Source of the DNA: CAZGCA01 sp964524145
Lineage (GTDB): Bacteria; Hydrogenedentota; CAZGCA01
Direction of reading: 5' to 3'
DNA length: 64,000 bases
Assembly: GCA_964524145.1 (NCBI GenBank)
Contig: CAZGCA010000001.1
Location: forward strand, 124,001 to 188,000
Each line of letters opens with the position of its first letter. Positions within the stretch are counted from its first letter, which is position 1. Below, in pieces: positions 50,944-59,645 of this stretch. Both the position numbers and the translations under genes were made by a program. The notes beneath the pieces are model-generated. The model ran no database searches, was not told where the DNA came from, and worked only from the letters and a program-made list of their open reading frames with translations.

Positions 50944-52116
50944 ATGATTCCGGAATACTATGAGTTTTCGTGCCCGGTGAAGATCATCTGCGGTCTGAAA
51001 GCGTTATCCAATATCCCGTATGAGATGGATTTGCTCGGCGTAAGCAGGGCCTTGATAGTCACCGACCAAGGCGTGGCTGGCGCCGGACTCATCAAGCGGG
51101 TCGAGAGCGCATTCGAAGGGTCGCAATGCGAGATCGCAGCGGTCTTCGATCAAACACCGCCCGATTCAAGCACCAATGTTGTCAGCACCGTGGCGAAGTT
51201 GTTTGCCGAAAAGAAGTGCGACTGTTTTGTCGCGGTCGGCGGCGGCAGCAGTATGGACACGGCAAAATGCGCCAACATGATGGTTACCGAAGGTACCGAC
51301 GACCTGATGGCGCTTCAGGGCGCGGACAGGTTGAAGAAACCTATGAAGCCCTTCATAGCGGTCCCCACGACCGCGGGCACAGGTTCGGAGGTTACCGTAG
51401 CGGCGGTGATCTACGACGAGAATGCGAAAGTCAAGATGGGGTTCACCTCGTATCGGCTTTTGCCCAATGTTGCGGTCCTCGACCCGAAGATGACGGTGAC
51501 GATGCCGCCCAAGATTACTGCCGCCACCGGGATGGACGCACTTACACACGCTGTCGAGGCGTACTACTGTCTCCAGAAGAACCCGGTCTCCGACGCGTTT
51601 GCGGTATCGGCCATCAACCTTATCATGGGCAATCTCCTGACGTGCGTCGAAAACGGCGAAGATGAAAATGCGCGGCTGGCGATGGCCAACGCTGCACTGC
51701 TGGCCGGGATAAGTTTCTCAAACTCGATGGTCGGCATCGTTCACGCGCTCGCGCACGCGTGCGGCGGGGTTTGCCGGGTGCCTCACGGAGTAGCAAACGG
51801 TGTGCTGTTGCCGTGGGGCATGGAGAACAACCTCGAGAAAGCGGGCGAAATGATCGCCGAGCTGGCACCCCTCCTGGGCGCTCAGACCTCGGGCAGCCCG
51901 ATCGATCAGGCGAAGGCCGCCGTACAGGCCGTCCGCGATCTTACTGCGCGTCTCAAAGACCTCTGCGGGTTCCCCACCACGCTCAAAGAGGTTGGCGTGA
52001 CCGAAGACAGGCTGGAAGATATCGCCAAAGCAACCATCAACGACGGAACCGTCACGCTGAACCCCGAAGACGTGACTTACGACGTCGCTCTCGATATTCT
52101 GAAGAGAGCGTTCTGA
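50944..52116 (+). CDS. Iron-containing (group III) alcohol dehydrogenase
   Basis: A 390-residue NAD(P)-dependent dehydrogenase. The dinucleotide-binding FVAVGGGSSMDTAK motif and the TTAGTGSEVT segment are typical. Fe ligands are supplied by Asp and His residues in ATGMDALTHAVEAYY and GIVHALAHACGGV with RVPHGVANGVLLPW. GGGAGAGAATCA gives the ribosome-binding site. Substrates of this family include ethanol, butanol, 1,3-propanediol, lactaldehyde and others. It ends 25 bases before the stop of a phage-like gene on the other strand. Confidence 0.95.
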   Translation: MIPEYYEFSCPVKIICGLKALSNIPYEMDLLGVSRALIVTDQGVAGAGLIKRVESAFEGSQCEIAAVFDQTPPDSSTNVVSTVAKLFAEKKCDCFVAVGGGSSMDTAKCANMMVTEGTDDLMALQGADRLKKPMKPFIAVPTTAGTGSEVTVAAVIYDENAKVKMGFTSYRLLPNVAVLDPKMTVTMPPKITAATGMDALTHAVEAYYCLQKNPVSDAFAVSAINLIMGNLLTCVENGEDENARLAMANAALLAGISFSNSMVGIVHALAHACGGVCRVPHGVANGVLLPWGMENNLEKAGEMIAELAPLLGAQTSGSPIDQAKAAVQAVRDLTARLKDLCGFPTTLKEVGVTEDRLEDIAKATINDGTVTLNPEDVTYDVALDILKRAF

Positions 52117-52140
52117 GAACGGTAGCTGGGTTCCTTATGG

Positions 52141-53034
52141 CTATCGCACGTCGCCGAGTGCCGCTAGTACGCTCTCGCGCGTTATGCCGGAGAATGCCAG
52201 AGAACAGCGACAGTGAGGATGCGCCGGTGGACAAAAGTCACCACTCAAGAATGTTCGTCCTATCTGAATAGAGCCTTGGGCCGAGTTCTCGAAGCAGATA
52301 ATGCATACCCTGCGATCTTCCTCGGTAACCCACCTTTTCTCCTTCGCCCCAAGGACCTTGTTGGCGTCCAGCGCACCCTGATGGAGTGCGTTGTAAGTTT
52401 CCACGTCCGCTATCAGCTCCGCACGGCCCGGAGCCATGTGGGTGTCTAGATACGCACGAACGGCCCGCATTATTTGGTCGACAGAATCGCTTTCTTTAAG
52501 GGCTTTGCCAATGACCTCGGAGATCCCTTTCCGCGTCGTGTCGTCGATCAGCGAAAGAATCGTTGTGGCTTGACGTTTCCCCCAACTGTTTAGGCCGGCC
52601 GTCATATCCGGCGTCGGGGTAAGGTCCAGCCCGAACCGTTCCATCCACCCGTTGAACGCGACGATGAACCCGGCAGCCGCCGCCGTGCTTAGCCCCTTGG
52701 AGAGTGGGCCCTCGACGAGTGCGCGTTGTCCCTCTAACCACTCGATAAGCACGGCGTCCAGCTCCTCCGGCATATCTTCAACGTCGCCTTGTCTCGTTCT
52801 GCTGACCACGAGCGATGTCACTATCCGCTCTATGTGCGCATAGGGAAACGTGCCACGCTGGGTTTCGAGATAGTCGCGAAGAATCAACGTAATCCTATGC
52901 GCGAAACCCTGTGCAATGTCGGCGTCGAAATCTTGTGATCGGGCGTCCGCACGCGGCCATCCAGTAGCTCCGCCGATCTCATCGCAAGATGGTAACGCCA
53001 GCCGAAACGCCTGTTTCTTTCGCCGGTCATCCAT
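52141..53034 (-). CDS. Phage Mu gpF/SPP1 gp7-type head protein, isolated
   Basis: A 297-residue protein whose C-terminal part carries the signature of the Mu gpF/SPP1 gp7 minor head protein family: ETYNALHQGALDANKV, CIICFENSAQGSIQIG and the near-terminal AHPHCRCSL motif (about residues 271-279). The N-terminal ~180 residues are helical, as in these proteins. GGGAGG precedes the ATG at a good distance, so the gene may still be translated. No portal, capsid, protease or tail gene is present; this looks like a lone survivor of a prophage or a domesticated gene, within 0.35 kb of tRNA-Pro. Confidence 0.8.
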   Translation of the reverse strand: MDDRRKKQAFRLALPSCDEIGGATGWPRADARSQDFDADIAQGFAHRITLILRDYLETQRGTFPYAHIERIVTSLVVSRTRQGDVEDMPEELDAVLIEWLEGQRALVEGPLSKGLSTAAAAGFIVAFNGWMERFGLDLTPTPDMTAGLNSWGKRQATTILSLIDDTTRKGISEVIGKALKESDSVDQIMRAVRAYLDTHMAPGRAELIADVETYNALHQGALDANKVLGAKEKRWVTEEDRRVCIICFENSAQGSIQIGRTFLSGDFCPPAHPHCRCSLAFSGITRESVLAALGDVR

Positions 53035-53082
53035 GATAAGCCTCCCAGGTACCCGCGTTCGTTATCGCCAACCCTCGCCGTT

Positions 53083-53110
53083 CGATTACGATTACGAGCA
53101 CGAGCACGAA
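53083..53110 (+). repeat. Short GATTAC/GAGCAC repeat
   Basis: CGATTACGATTACGAGCACG followed by AGCACGAA, a run of six-base near-repeats in the 314-base gap 53035-53348 between the phage-like gene and tRNA-Pro. The rest of that gap shows nothing I can assign. Confidence 0.45.
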
Positions 53111-53348
53111 CGGGTGCGGTCCAACCAGAAGGGCGGTGTGCAGCCGAACCAACAACTCAAAGCGCGTTTTCTTCGTCACACAATCCCAAACCTCCTCTAC
53201 CTATTATTCCAATCCTGACGGGTATTGTGAGAAAGGGGAGTCGTGCTAGTGCAAGAACGGATGGCACTGATTCGCGTTTCGCGGATACCGGAAGAGGAGC
53301 GGCCGCCGTGGCGTGTGCCGTAAGGCGGCCGTCTACAAGAACTAACAA

Positions 53349-53427
<79 letters not shown>

Positions 53428-53454
53428 AATCTTGCCGCATCGCTGTTTCCCCCT

Positions 53455-53484
53455 ATTGTACAAGCATGTCCAGCCGGTTGTCAA
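53455..53484 (-). promoter_or_regulatory. Sigma-70 promoter of tRNA-Pro
   Basis: On the minus strand TTGACA (53484-53479), 18-base spacer, TACAAT (53460-53455), ending 28 bases before the mature 5' end of the tRNA. Confidence 0.75.
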
Positions 53485-53573
53485 CGCCAACGGGAGGTGC
53501 CGGGAAGCCCGATCTCGCCGCAAGGCCCTTCTCTTCCACACTCCATCCGGCGCTCAGGGAAGCGTCACAATTC

Positions 53574-53602
53574 TTGATCTGGCAACTGCAATGTGATACG
53601 CT
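53574..53602 (+). promoter_or_regulatory. Possible promoter of membrane spermidine-synthase-like gene
   Basis: TTGATC (53574-53579), 17-base spacer, TACGCT (53597-53602). The transcript would start almost at the ATG (53611), which has no Shine-Dalgarno site, so the message could be nearly leaderless. Confidence 0.4.
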
Positions 53603-53610
53603 CCATTCCC

Positions 53611-56178
53611 ATGTCGCACAAAGAACAACATCTACCAGAGGCACCCATAAGGCAGAACGGCAGCGATGAACGTGAGCCGGGGTTGACGGTTGCAATGGGG
53701 GTGGGCATCGTGCTCGTCTCGGCAACGACGCTGGCCCTGGAGCTTCTCCACACACGCATCATGTCTGTCATGCTCTGGCATGCGCTGGTCTACGTCGTGA
53801 TCACAGTGGCCATGCTCGGGTTCGGCATAAGCGGCACCTATCTCGCCATGTCGAAACGACTCTTCTCGGCGAACAAATACGCCGTTCTTTCCATTCTCTC
53901 GGTATGCTTCGCTGCGTCGATACTGGTGAGCGCATTCTGTGTCGGCAGGATACGTGTCGATCCTTTCCAGGTGTCGCTGAAACCCTGGAGCATGTTCAAT
54001 CTTGCATCGTATTTTGCGCTTCTGGCCCTGCCGTACGTCTTCGCGGGGGGCATTGTGTGTTACGCTCTCTCGTCAACGCAACGCCGGGTGCATTTGCTCT
54101 ATTCATTGAACCTCGCCGGTTCGGCGGCGGGCTGTCTCATCTTTCTCGCCGCTCTCGGGCCGCTGGGAGGCGGCGGAAGCCTCCTCTTGCTGTCAGCGCT
54201 TGCAGGAGTGGCTTCAGTAAGCTTTGCGACGAGGAGCTCCAGGAAGAGTCTGTTGTTTGGCGGAGCCTGTTTGGCGTTCGTTCTTATCGGCGGCCTGTGC
54301 GGAGGACACCGGTTGCTGGTTTTTGAACCGACCGGGGGCAAAGTTCTTGGCATTCGTATGAAAAATGTCCCCGACCTGAACGTCGAGTTTACGCGCTGGA
54401 CACCTTTTGGCCGGGTGGACGTGGCATCGTCGTCCCAATTCCTTGCAGTCAGTCCCAAGGGCAACGATACGATCCCGTTTAAGGAAGTGACGGTTGACGG
54501 TACTGCACACACCTGGCTCATCGCGAACCGCCCCGATCCGCTTGATTCCCCGCACATCAACCTTGGACACAATCTTGTATTCCATCTCAAACCGCAGGCG
54601 AGGGTGCTCAGCATCGGGATGGGCACGGGCAAGGATATCAAACACGCGCTGGCTCTGGGAGCGGCATCGGTAACAGGCGTCGAGATTATGCCCGTCAAGG
54701 TACGTCTTGTCACCGACCGTTATCGCGACTTCATCGGTGATTTGTCTTCGATGGGGGATGTCACGTTGATCGCCGACGAAGGGAGAAGCTTCGTCGAACG
54801 CCTGCAGACCAAGTACGACATCATTTTCATGAACGGTGTCGACACGTATGCCGCACTCTCTTCCGGTGCGTACACACTCGTCGAGAACTATCTGTACACC
54901 GCCGAGGCCTTCGACGCGTACCTGCGCAGCCTCGAGCCTGACGGGATGCTCGCGGTCTCGCGGCAATGCTTTCGGTATCCGCGCGACATGTTGCGGTTGA
55001 GCGCGACGGCGATCGAGGCGTTGCGACGCATCGGTGCCGCGGAACCGTGGCGCCACGTCATCTTTAACATCGATTTGAACTGGGGGACGCTCATTATAAA
55101 GAAATCGCCGTTCACCGAGGAGGAGATCGCGTTGGCGGAGCGGCTGTTACACACCGGCCCGGTCCGCACTACCTACCTCTTCAAGAAACCCGTCACCTTC
55201 CAACACTCACTCATCTTCAAACCGGGATTGGAAGATCTCGAGGCTACCCCCGAACTCGTCGAGCAGTACGGCAAGAAGGCGCTCGAGGCCGCGCCGTTCG
55301 GCAACGACATCAACCCGTACACGGCCTTACTCCGTGCCGCCAAGGAGAACCGGCTTCCCCAGTTTTACCGTTCCTATCCTTACGACATAATGCCGGTAAC
55401 GGATGACAGCCCGTTCTTCTTCAAGTTCTTCAGATGGAAAGAGTTCCTTGTCTCCCGCGACAAGGGGCTCGCGTGGAAAACCACCGAGGGGTCTTTTGGG
55501 TTGGCGGTGCTGCTTTTTCTGCTCGTGGAAAGCACCGTCGCGCTCGCAATCTTCGTGTTCCTGCCGCTGTTCCGGTTCAAACGTGAAGGGTTGCGGGCGC
55601 CATCGAGCATGCGCTACCTCATGTACTTCTGCTGTCTTGGGGCCGCGTTCATCTCTGTCGAACTCGCGATGATACAGAGACTGAACCTCTTCGTGGGCCA
55701 CCCCACGTACTCGCTGGCGCTGGTGATCGTCGTGTTGCTGGCATCGTCCGGGCTGGGAAGCCTCGTGTCCGGGCTGCTCCACAAGCGCGCCAGACTGATC
55801 CTGATACTTGCGCTCGTGGCCATACCGATGTTCATGGTGGTGTACTCGGTGGGATTGCCGCCTCTAATCGCCGCCCTGTTGCATACGAGCCGGATCGCCA
55901 GATTTGCGGTTGCAACAGCACTGGTTGCCTCGGTCGGAATATTCATGGGCGTCCCCTTCCCCACAGCGTTGGGCATGGTCGGCCGGCTCCACGAGTCATT
56001 TGTGCCGTGGGCGTGGGGCGTGAACGGCGGCGCGACGGTGCTGGGCTCCATCGCTGCCATAGTCCTTGCCATGCAGATAGGATTCTCCTGGCTGTTGCTG
56101 GTGTCAGGCGCCATTTACCTGCTCGCACTCGTCGCCATCTACCCCGCCTTGGGAACACTCAGCGAACCGGATCGCTAG
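53611..56178 (+). CDS. Membrane-bound spermidine-synthase-like methyltransferase-fold protein
   Basis: About 855 residues from ATG 53611 (GTG 53593 would overlap the possible -10 element). Architecture: eight or so membrane segments (about residues 28-245), a soluble aminopropyl/methyltransferase-fold domain with VLSIGMGTGKDIKHALALGA (around residues 331-350) and VTGVEIMPVKVRLV, then a second set of membrane helices (about residues 630-840) of the MFS-like kind. Such fused 'spermidine synthase-like' transporters are found in many environmental bacteria. DIIFMNGVDTYAAL is where a catalytic Asp region would be. True polyamine synthesis is doubtful as no decarboxylated-SAM motif can be confirmed. 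Single-gene unit. Confidence 0.85.
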   Translation: MSHKEQHLPEAPIRQNGSDEREPGLTVAMGVGIVLVSATTLALELLHTRIMSVMLWHALVYVVITVAMLGFGISGTYLAMSKRLFSANKYAVLSILSVCFAASILVSAFCVGRIRVDPFQVSLKPWSMFNLASYFALLALPYVFAGGIVCYALSSTQRRVHLLYSLNLAGSAAGCLIFLAALGPLGGGGSLLLLSALAGVASVSFATRSSRKSLLFGGACLAFVLIGGLCGGHRLLVFEPTGGKVLGIRMKNVPDLNVEFTRWTPFGRVDVASSSQFLAVSPKGNDTIPFKEVTVDGTAHTWLIANRPDPLDSPHINLGHNLVFHLKPQARVLSIGMGTGKDIKHALALGAASVTGVEIMPVKVRLVTDRYRDFIGDLSSMGDVTLIADEGRSFVERLQTKYDIIFMNGVDTYAALSSGAYTLVENYLYTAEAFDAYLRSLEPDGMLAVSRQCFRYPRDMLRLSATAIEALRRIGAAEPWRHVIFNIDLNWGTLIIKKSPFTEEEIALAERLLHTGPVRTTYLFKKPVTFQHSLIFKPGLEDLEATPELVEQYGKKALEAAPFGNDINPYTALLRAAKENRLPQFYRSYPYDIMPVTDDSPFFFKFFRWKEFLVSRDKGLAWKTTEGSFGLAVLLFLLVESTVALAIFVFLPLFRFKREGLRAPSSMRYLMYFCCLGAAFISVELAMIQRLNLFVGHPTYSLALVIVVLLASSGLGSLVSGLLHKRARLILILALVAIPMFMVVYSVGLPPLIAALLHTSRIARFAVATALVASVGIFMGVPFPTALGMVGRLHESFVPWAWGVNGGATVLGSIAAIVLAMQIGFSWLLLVSGAIYLLALVAIYPALGTLSEPDR

Positions 56179-56212
56179 ACATGGGCAGATCTCGAGAAAC
56201 GCGCCATTCCGG

Positions 56213-56242
56213 TTGACGGGGACCATCGCGATAGGGTATAAT
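56213..56242 (+). promoter_or_regulatory. Sigma-70 promoter of rplM-rpsI
   Basis: TTGACG (56213-56218), 18-base spacer, TATAAT (56237-56242), about 55 bases before the rplM start. Confidence 0.75.
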
Positions 56243-56297
56243 TCGTATCTCTGACGTGTATCATGATGCAATCGGAACTTGTTAGACGGAGGATCGT

Positions 56298-56732
56298 GTG
56301 GTGCGAACGTGGGTCCCGAAAAAAGGGGACATAAAAAAGAAATGGTATGTAATCGACGCCGACGGCGTTGTGCTGGGCCGACTGGCCGCGCGCGTCGCCG
56401 CCGTGTTGCGAGGGAAGCACAAGCCTGTCTTCTCGCCGTTCATAGATACCGGCGATTTTGTTGTGGTTGTTAACGCCGGCAAAATCAAGGTGACCGGCAA
56501 GAAGCTCGAGCAGAAGAAGTACTACAGCCACTCAGGGTATCCGGGGCACTTGAAGGAGCGGTCTCTTGCAGCAGTCATGGCGAAGCATCCCGATCGTGTT
56601 GTGACCGCGGCGGTAAAAGGCATGCTCCCGCATAACAAGCTCGGGCGCGCCCAGTCCAGGAAGCTCAAGGTGTACGCCGGAGCTGAGCATCCGCATAAGG
56701 CACAACAACCGGAACCTCTCGAGATGGTTTGA
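56298..56732 (+). CDS. rplM: 50S ribosomal protein L13
   Basis: A 144-residue L13 with the family motifs KKWYVIDADGVVLGRLA, LRGKHKPVFSPFIDTGDFVV, KKYYSHSGYPGHLKERS and VKGMLPHNKLGRAQSRKLKVY. L13 is an early-assembling large-subunit protein. GTG start with GGAGG just upstream; GTG at 56298 or 56301 are both possible. Followed after 16 bases by rpsI, the usual two-gene order. The pair has its own promoter and terminator. Confidence 0.97.
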   Translation: MVRTWVPKKGDIKKKWYVIDADGVVLGRLAARVAAVLRGKHKPVFSPFIDTGDFVVVVNAGKIKVTGKKLEQKKYYSHSGYPGHLKERSLAAVMAKHPDRVVTAAVKGMLPHNKLGRAQSRKLKVYAGAEHPHKAQQPEPLEMV

Positions 56733-56748
56733 GTTGGAGGATTCAAGT

Positions 56749-57144
56749 TTGGAGCAGATACAAGAGTTTTTGGCTACCGGGCGGCGCAAGACGTCCGTGG
56801 CCCGTGTAAGGCTCGCACCGGGCACAGGTAAGGTTTCTGTCAACGGACAGGGGCTGGGAGACTATTTCCAGCGCGAAACGCTCGTGATGGTCATAAGGCA
56901 GCCGCTCGAGGCTGCGGAGGCGCTCGAAAAGTTCGATATTCGTGCGCGCGTCGACGGGGGCGGTTTGAGCGGTCAGGCCGGCGCTCTCCGGCATGGTATC
57001 TCGCGAGCGCTTGTGAAGGCCGATCCTGAGCTGCGACCGGCGTTGCGTTCCGGTGGGTTCCTGACACGAGACCCCCGTATGAAGGAACGCAAGAAGTACG
57101 GCCAGCGAGGCGCACGAGCCAGGTTCCAGTTCTCGAAGCGATAA
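56749..57144 (+). CDS. rpsI: 30S ribosomal protein S9
   Basis: A 131-residue S9 from TTG 56749, which has GGAGG seven bases upstream; the TTG at 56734 would put that site inside the coding region. The family motifs ATGRRKTSVARVRL, GGGLSGQAGALRHGISRAL, LTRDPRMKERKKYGQRGARA and the basic FQFSKR C-terminus that reaches the ribosomal P site are all present. Ends in a strong terminator. Confidence 0.97.
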   Translation: MEQIQEFLATGRRKTSVARVRLAPGTGKVSVNGQGLGDYFQRETLVMVIRQPLEAAEALEKFDIRARVDGGGLSGQAGALRHGISRALVKADPELRPALRSGGFLTRDPRMKERKKYGQRGARARFQFSKR

Positions 57145-57216
57145 GACTCAGCTCTTCCGGACAGTCGTCACGTCGAGACCCGGGCCGAGCTGTTGGCTTG
57201 AGCCTTAATTGAAACA

Positions 57217-57262
57217 GGTCAGGCAGGCTACCGCAGCCGGTAGCTCGCCTGACCTTTCTACT
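57217..57262 (+). terminator. Intrinsic terminator after rplM-rpsI
   Basis: Arms 57217-57224 (GGTCAGGC) and 57247-57254 (GCCTGACC) plus inner arms 57227-57233 (GCTACCG) and 57238-57244 (CGGTAGC) form a long hairpin with a two-base internal loop, followed by TTTCTACTTT. It lies 72 bases after the rpsI stop. Confidence 0.85.
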
Positions 57263-57333
57263 TTCTCAGTTCCGCCTCAGGACACGCCAAGCACGGCGTT
57301 TATGCAGAGCTGAAGGTCCACCGCGTCAGTCTT

Positions 57334-58485
57334 TCAGCCGCTTCCAGCCTTCATCCCCGTGAAGAACCCGGCCAACCTGCGCATCCCCTCTTCGATATTC
57401 TCGATCGAGTTCGCGTACGACAGCCTCAGGTACCGGCGTCCCGATTCGCCGAAATCTATACCCGGAGCGAGCGCCACACCGGCTTCGGCGAGAATCTTCT
57501 CTGCGAGTTCGAGCGAATTCATCCCGAACGTGGTGGCGTCCGCCCAGACGTAGAACGCTCCCGCCGGCGGCGCGGGAATAGGCAGCCTCATCTTCCGAAG
57601 CTTTGCGACCATGAGCTGTCGCCGCTCGTCGAACCGCCGGACCATGCGCTCGACGTCTTCGCCGGCGTCGCGCAACGCAGCGACCCCACCATGCTGCACG
57701 AACGGGTTGGGCGAGATGAAGAAGTTCTGCTGCAATATCTGGATTACACGCAGCATGTGTCTCGGCACGATCAGGTACCCCAACCGCCACCCGGTCATCG
57801 CGTACAACTTCGAGAACCCGTTGATAACGACGGCATCGTCCGTGAACTCGAGTATCGAGTGTTCTTTGCCCTCATAGACAAGCCCGTGGTATATCTCGTC
57901 CGATATGATGGTGAGGTCCGTCTGCGCGATTGCCTCTATCGTCTCTGCCGGCATCAACGTGCCTGTCGGGTTGCACGGCGAATTGAGTATGACGGCCTTG
58001 GTGCGTTCGCTCCGCCTCGCCACGATCTCCTCCGCTGCAAGGTGAAACCCGTTTTCGGGCGTCGTCGGCACGAAGACAGACACCGCGTCGAGATGGCGCA
58101 GGAAATTCGGGTAACACGCATAATGCGGGTCCGCCAAGATCACTTCGTCGCCTCGTTCCAGCAACGCAGAGAACGCAAGCAGCATCGCAGGCGACGACCC
58201 GGAAGTCACCACAACGGTTTCCGGCGACACCGAGACGTCGTACTTCTTCGAGTAGAACTCCGCGACAGCCTCACGCAGCTCGATCATACCCAGGCTGTGC
58301 GTGTACCGAGTCTTGCCCGCGCCGATCGCCCGGATGGCCGCCTCGACAACACATTGCGGCGTCGGAAAGTCAGGTTGCCCTACTTCGAGATGTATGATCG
58401 ACCGCCCCTCGCGTTCCAGCTCCGCCGAACGCTCCATCACCTCCATCACATAGAAGGGCGTCATCTCAAGACTGCTGCGTCTCAC
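57334..58485 (-). CDS. Class I/II PLP aminotransferase
   Basis: About 383 residues from GTG 58485 (GGGAGAG upstream); the longer in-frame TTG start overlaps the likely promoter. PLP-binding motifs are clear: NSPCNPTGTLMPAE, SDEIYHGLVYEG and the Schiff-base lysine in INGFSKLYAMTGWRLGY. Belongs to the aspartate-aminotransferase fold I superfamily; the amino donor and acceptor are not determined. It is followed in the opposite direction by the rpsI terminator and nothing obvious is co-transcribed. Confidence 0.92.
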   Translation of the reverse strand: MRRSSLEMTPFYVMEVMERSAELEREGRSIIHLEVGQPDFPTPQCVVEAAIRAIGAGKTRYTHSLGMIELREAVAEFYSKKYDVSVSPETVVVTSGSSPAMLLAFSALLERGDEVILADPHYACYPNFLRHLDAVSVFVPTTPENGFHLAAEEIVARRSERTKAVILNSPCNPTGTLMPAETIEAIAQTDLTIISDEIYHGLVYEGKEHSILEFTDDAVVINGFSKLYAMTGWRLGYLIVPRHMLRVIQILQQNFFISPNPFVQHGGVAALRDAGEDVERMVRRFDERRQLMVAKLRKMRLPIPAPPAGAFYVWADATTFGMNSLELAEKILAEAGVALAPGIDFGESGRRYLRLSYANSIENIEEGMRRLAGFFTGMKAGSG

Positions 58486-58538
58486 ACCATTCTCTCCCTG
58501 CAGCACGTGCCGCAACTCCCGGATTCGATGATCGTCCG

Positions 58539-58568
58539 ATGATAGCACGCTCCCCCGAGCCGTCACAA
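58539..58568 (-). promoter_or_regulatory. Possible promoter of the aminotransferase gene
   Basis: On the minus strand TTGTGA (58568-58563), 18-base spacer, TATCAT (58544-58539), about 55 bases before the GTG start. Confidence 0.5.
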
Positions 58569-58664
58569 GACGCAGCAATAGCCAACGTCATCCGTGCGTC
58601 ATGAACTGGTGCAGTTACGTTGCGGCCTGGTCCAAAGATACTATCGGCGCGCGTCCGCCGCCAC

Positions 58665-58850
58665 CTAACCGAAACAGCCAAGCTGACAACGGCATATCTT
58701 TATCTTCATCTTGTTCAGGATGCGCCCGATCTCGCGCGGATCCATCCCGAACTCCGCTGCCGTTTCCAACGCGTTGTGACACGCGATCTTGCCGTCCTCC
58801 GCCTTGTTGCGGAGCGAGCTCTCGACCGCGTCTCGATCAACCTCGTTCAC
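58665..58850 (-). CDS. Small conserved Cys-tailed protein
   Basis: A 61-residue protein from GTG 58850, five bases after AGGAGGA. It ends in KIKICRCQLGCFG, and before it EFGMDPREIGRILNKM. This layout (short helical protein ending CQLGCFG) is one I recognise from deltaproteobacterial and other anaerobe genomes as an uncharacterised small protein; no function is established to my knowledge. The two spaced Cys residues before the C-terminus could bind metal or a cofactor. Confidence 0.6.
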   Translation of the reverse strand: MNEVDRDAVESSLRNKAEDGKIACHNALETAAEFGMDPREIGRILNKMKIKICRCQLGCFG

Positions 58851-58905
58851 GTCGTCCTCCTATTGACTCTTGCATGGATAAACGAACATCTGTGTGTTTC
58901 GTAGC

Positions 58906-58999
58906 GCCAGCATCTTGCTGGCAGTCGTGAGGGCGTCCCGCCCTCATCTGTACGGGAGCGAGACGCTCCCGAGACTGCCGGCGAGGACGCCAGCGGTAC
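58906..58999 (+). repeat. Cluster of four short hairpins
   Basis: Successive palindromes: 58906-58922 (GCCAGC/GCTGGC), 58931-58943 (GGGCG/CGCCC), 58954-58970 (GGGAGCG/CGCTCCC) and 58977-58999. They form a compact repeat-like module in the 260-base gap between the small Cys-tailed protein and the next gene. No open frame is convincing. Confidence 0.55.
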
Positions 59000-59110
59000 G
59001 TCAGAAACGTGTTTCATTAGCAATGCAAGCATCAATAAGAACGCGACCATTTTTACCTGTCATTCTGGGCGAACCGAGGAATATCAGCGCCGACGGCACG
59101 AACCCCGAGA

Positions 59111-59515
59111 CTATTCCGCCCCGGCGTCGTCGCCTTCGGGCTGTTCCTGCGCGGCCGCGTCTTCCTTCTGCTTGCGCGACGCCTCTTTCGCCTCCTGCCT
59201 GCGCCGTCTCCGCTCCGAGTTGATCAGATCGATCTGTGCCGTTATCTCGACCTGCTTGTCCTCGAGCTCGCACACCTGTTCAGCAAGCCCTCGTATTACC
59301 GGCTGCTTGCTGAGATCGGATTCCTTCTCAAAATCCAGGTGCGCAACCTGCTCGCCTATCTCGACCAGCAGGTTGTGTATCCGCGTCTTCAGCCTCGGCA
59401 GCTCGAGCTTCAGTTTCCCGATCCGTGCGGCCTCTTCGCTCTTCTCGGCTATGACGCCCGCCCCTTCGGCGATGACGTCCGCAACGCCCGTCGTTATCTT
59501 CCTTATGACACTCAT
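59111..59515 (-). CDS. Small charged coiled-coil protein
   Basis: A 134-residue protein with no recognised family. It starts MSVIRKITTGVADVIAEGAG, continues as an amphipathic helix (RIGKLKLELPRLKTRIHNLL), and ends in a highly charged tail rich in Arg and Glu. Predicted to be mostly helical and soluble, possibly an assembly or phage-shock-like helical protein. AGGAGGAGG lies ten bases before the ATG and a good promoter at 59558-59586 drives it. No similarity-based function. Confidence 0.6.
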   Translation of the reverse strand: MSVIRKITTGVADVIAEGAGVIAEKSEEAARIGKLKLELPRLKTRIHNLLVEIGEQVAHLDFEKESDLSKQPVIRGLAEQVCELEDKQVEITAQIDLINSERRRRRQEAKEASRKQKEDAAAQEQPEGDDAGAE

Positions 59516-59557
59516 CGCTCGCGTCCTCCTCCTGTTCTTCGGTCACCTTCAAGACCA

Positions 59558-59586
59558 ATGGTACTTCTCCCCCCGCCCCATGTCAA
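59558..59586 (-). promoter_or_regulatory. Sigma-70 promoter of coiled-coil protein gene
   Basis: On the minus strand TTGACA (59586-59581), 17-base spacer, TACCAT (59563-59558), about 42 bases before the ATG. Confidence 0.65.
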
Positions 59587-59645
59587 GCCGAAGCAATCTC
59601 TGGCCCAGGGTGCAGCGCGGCCATCTTGCCCGGATGAACCTGCTC

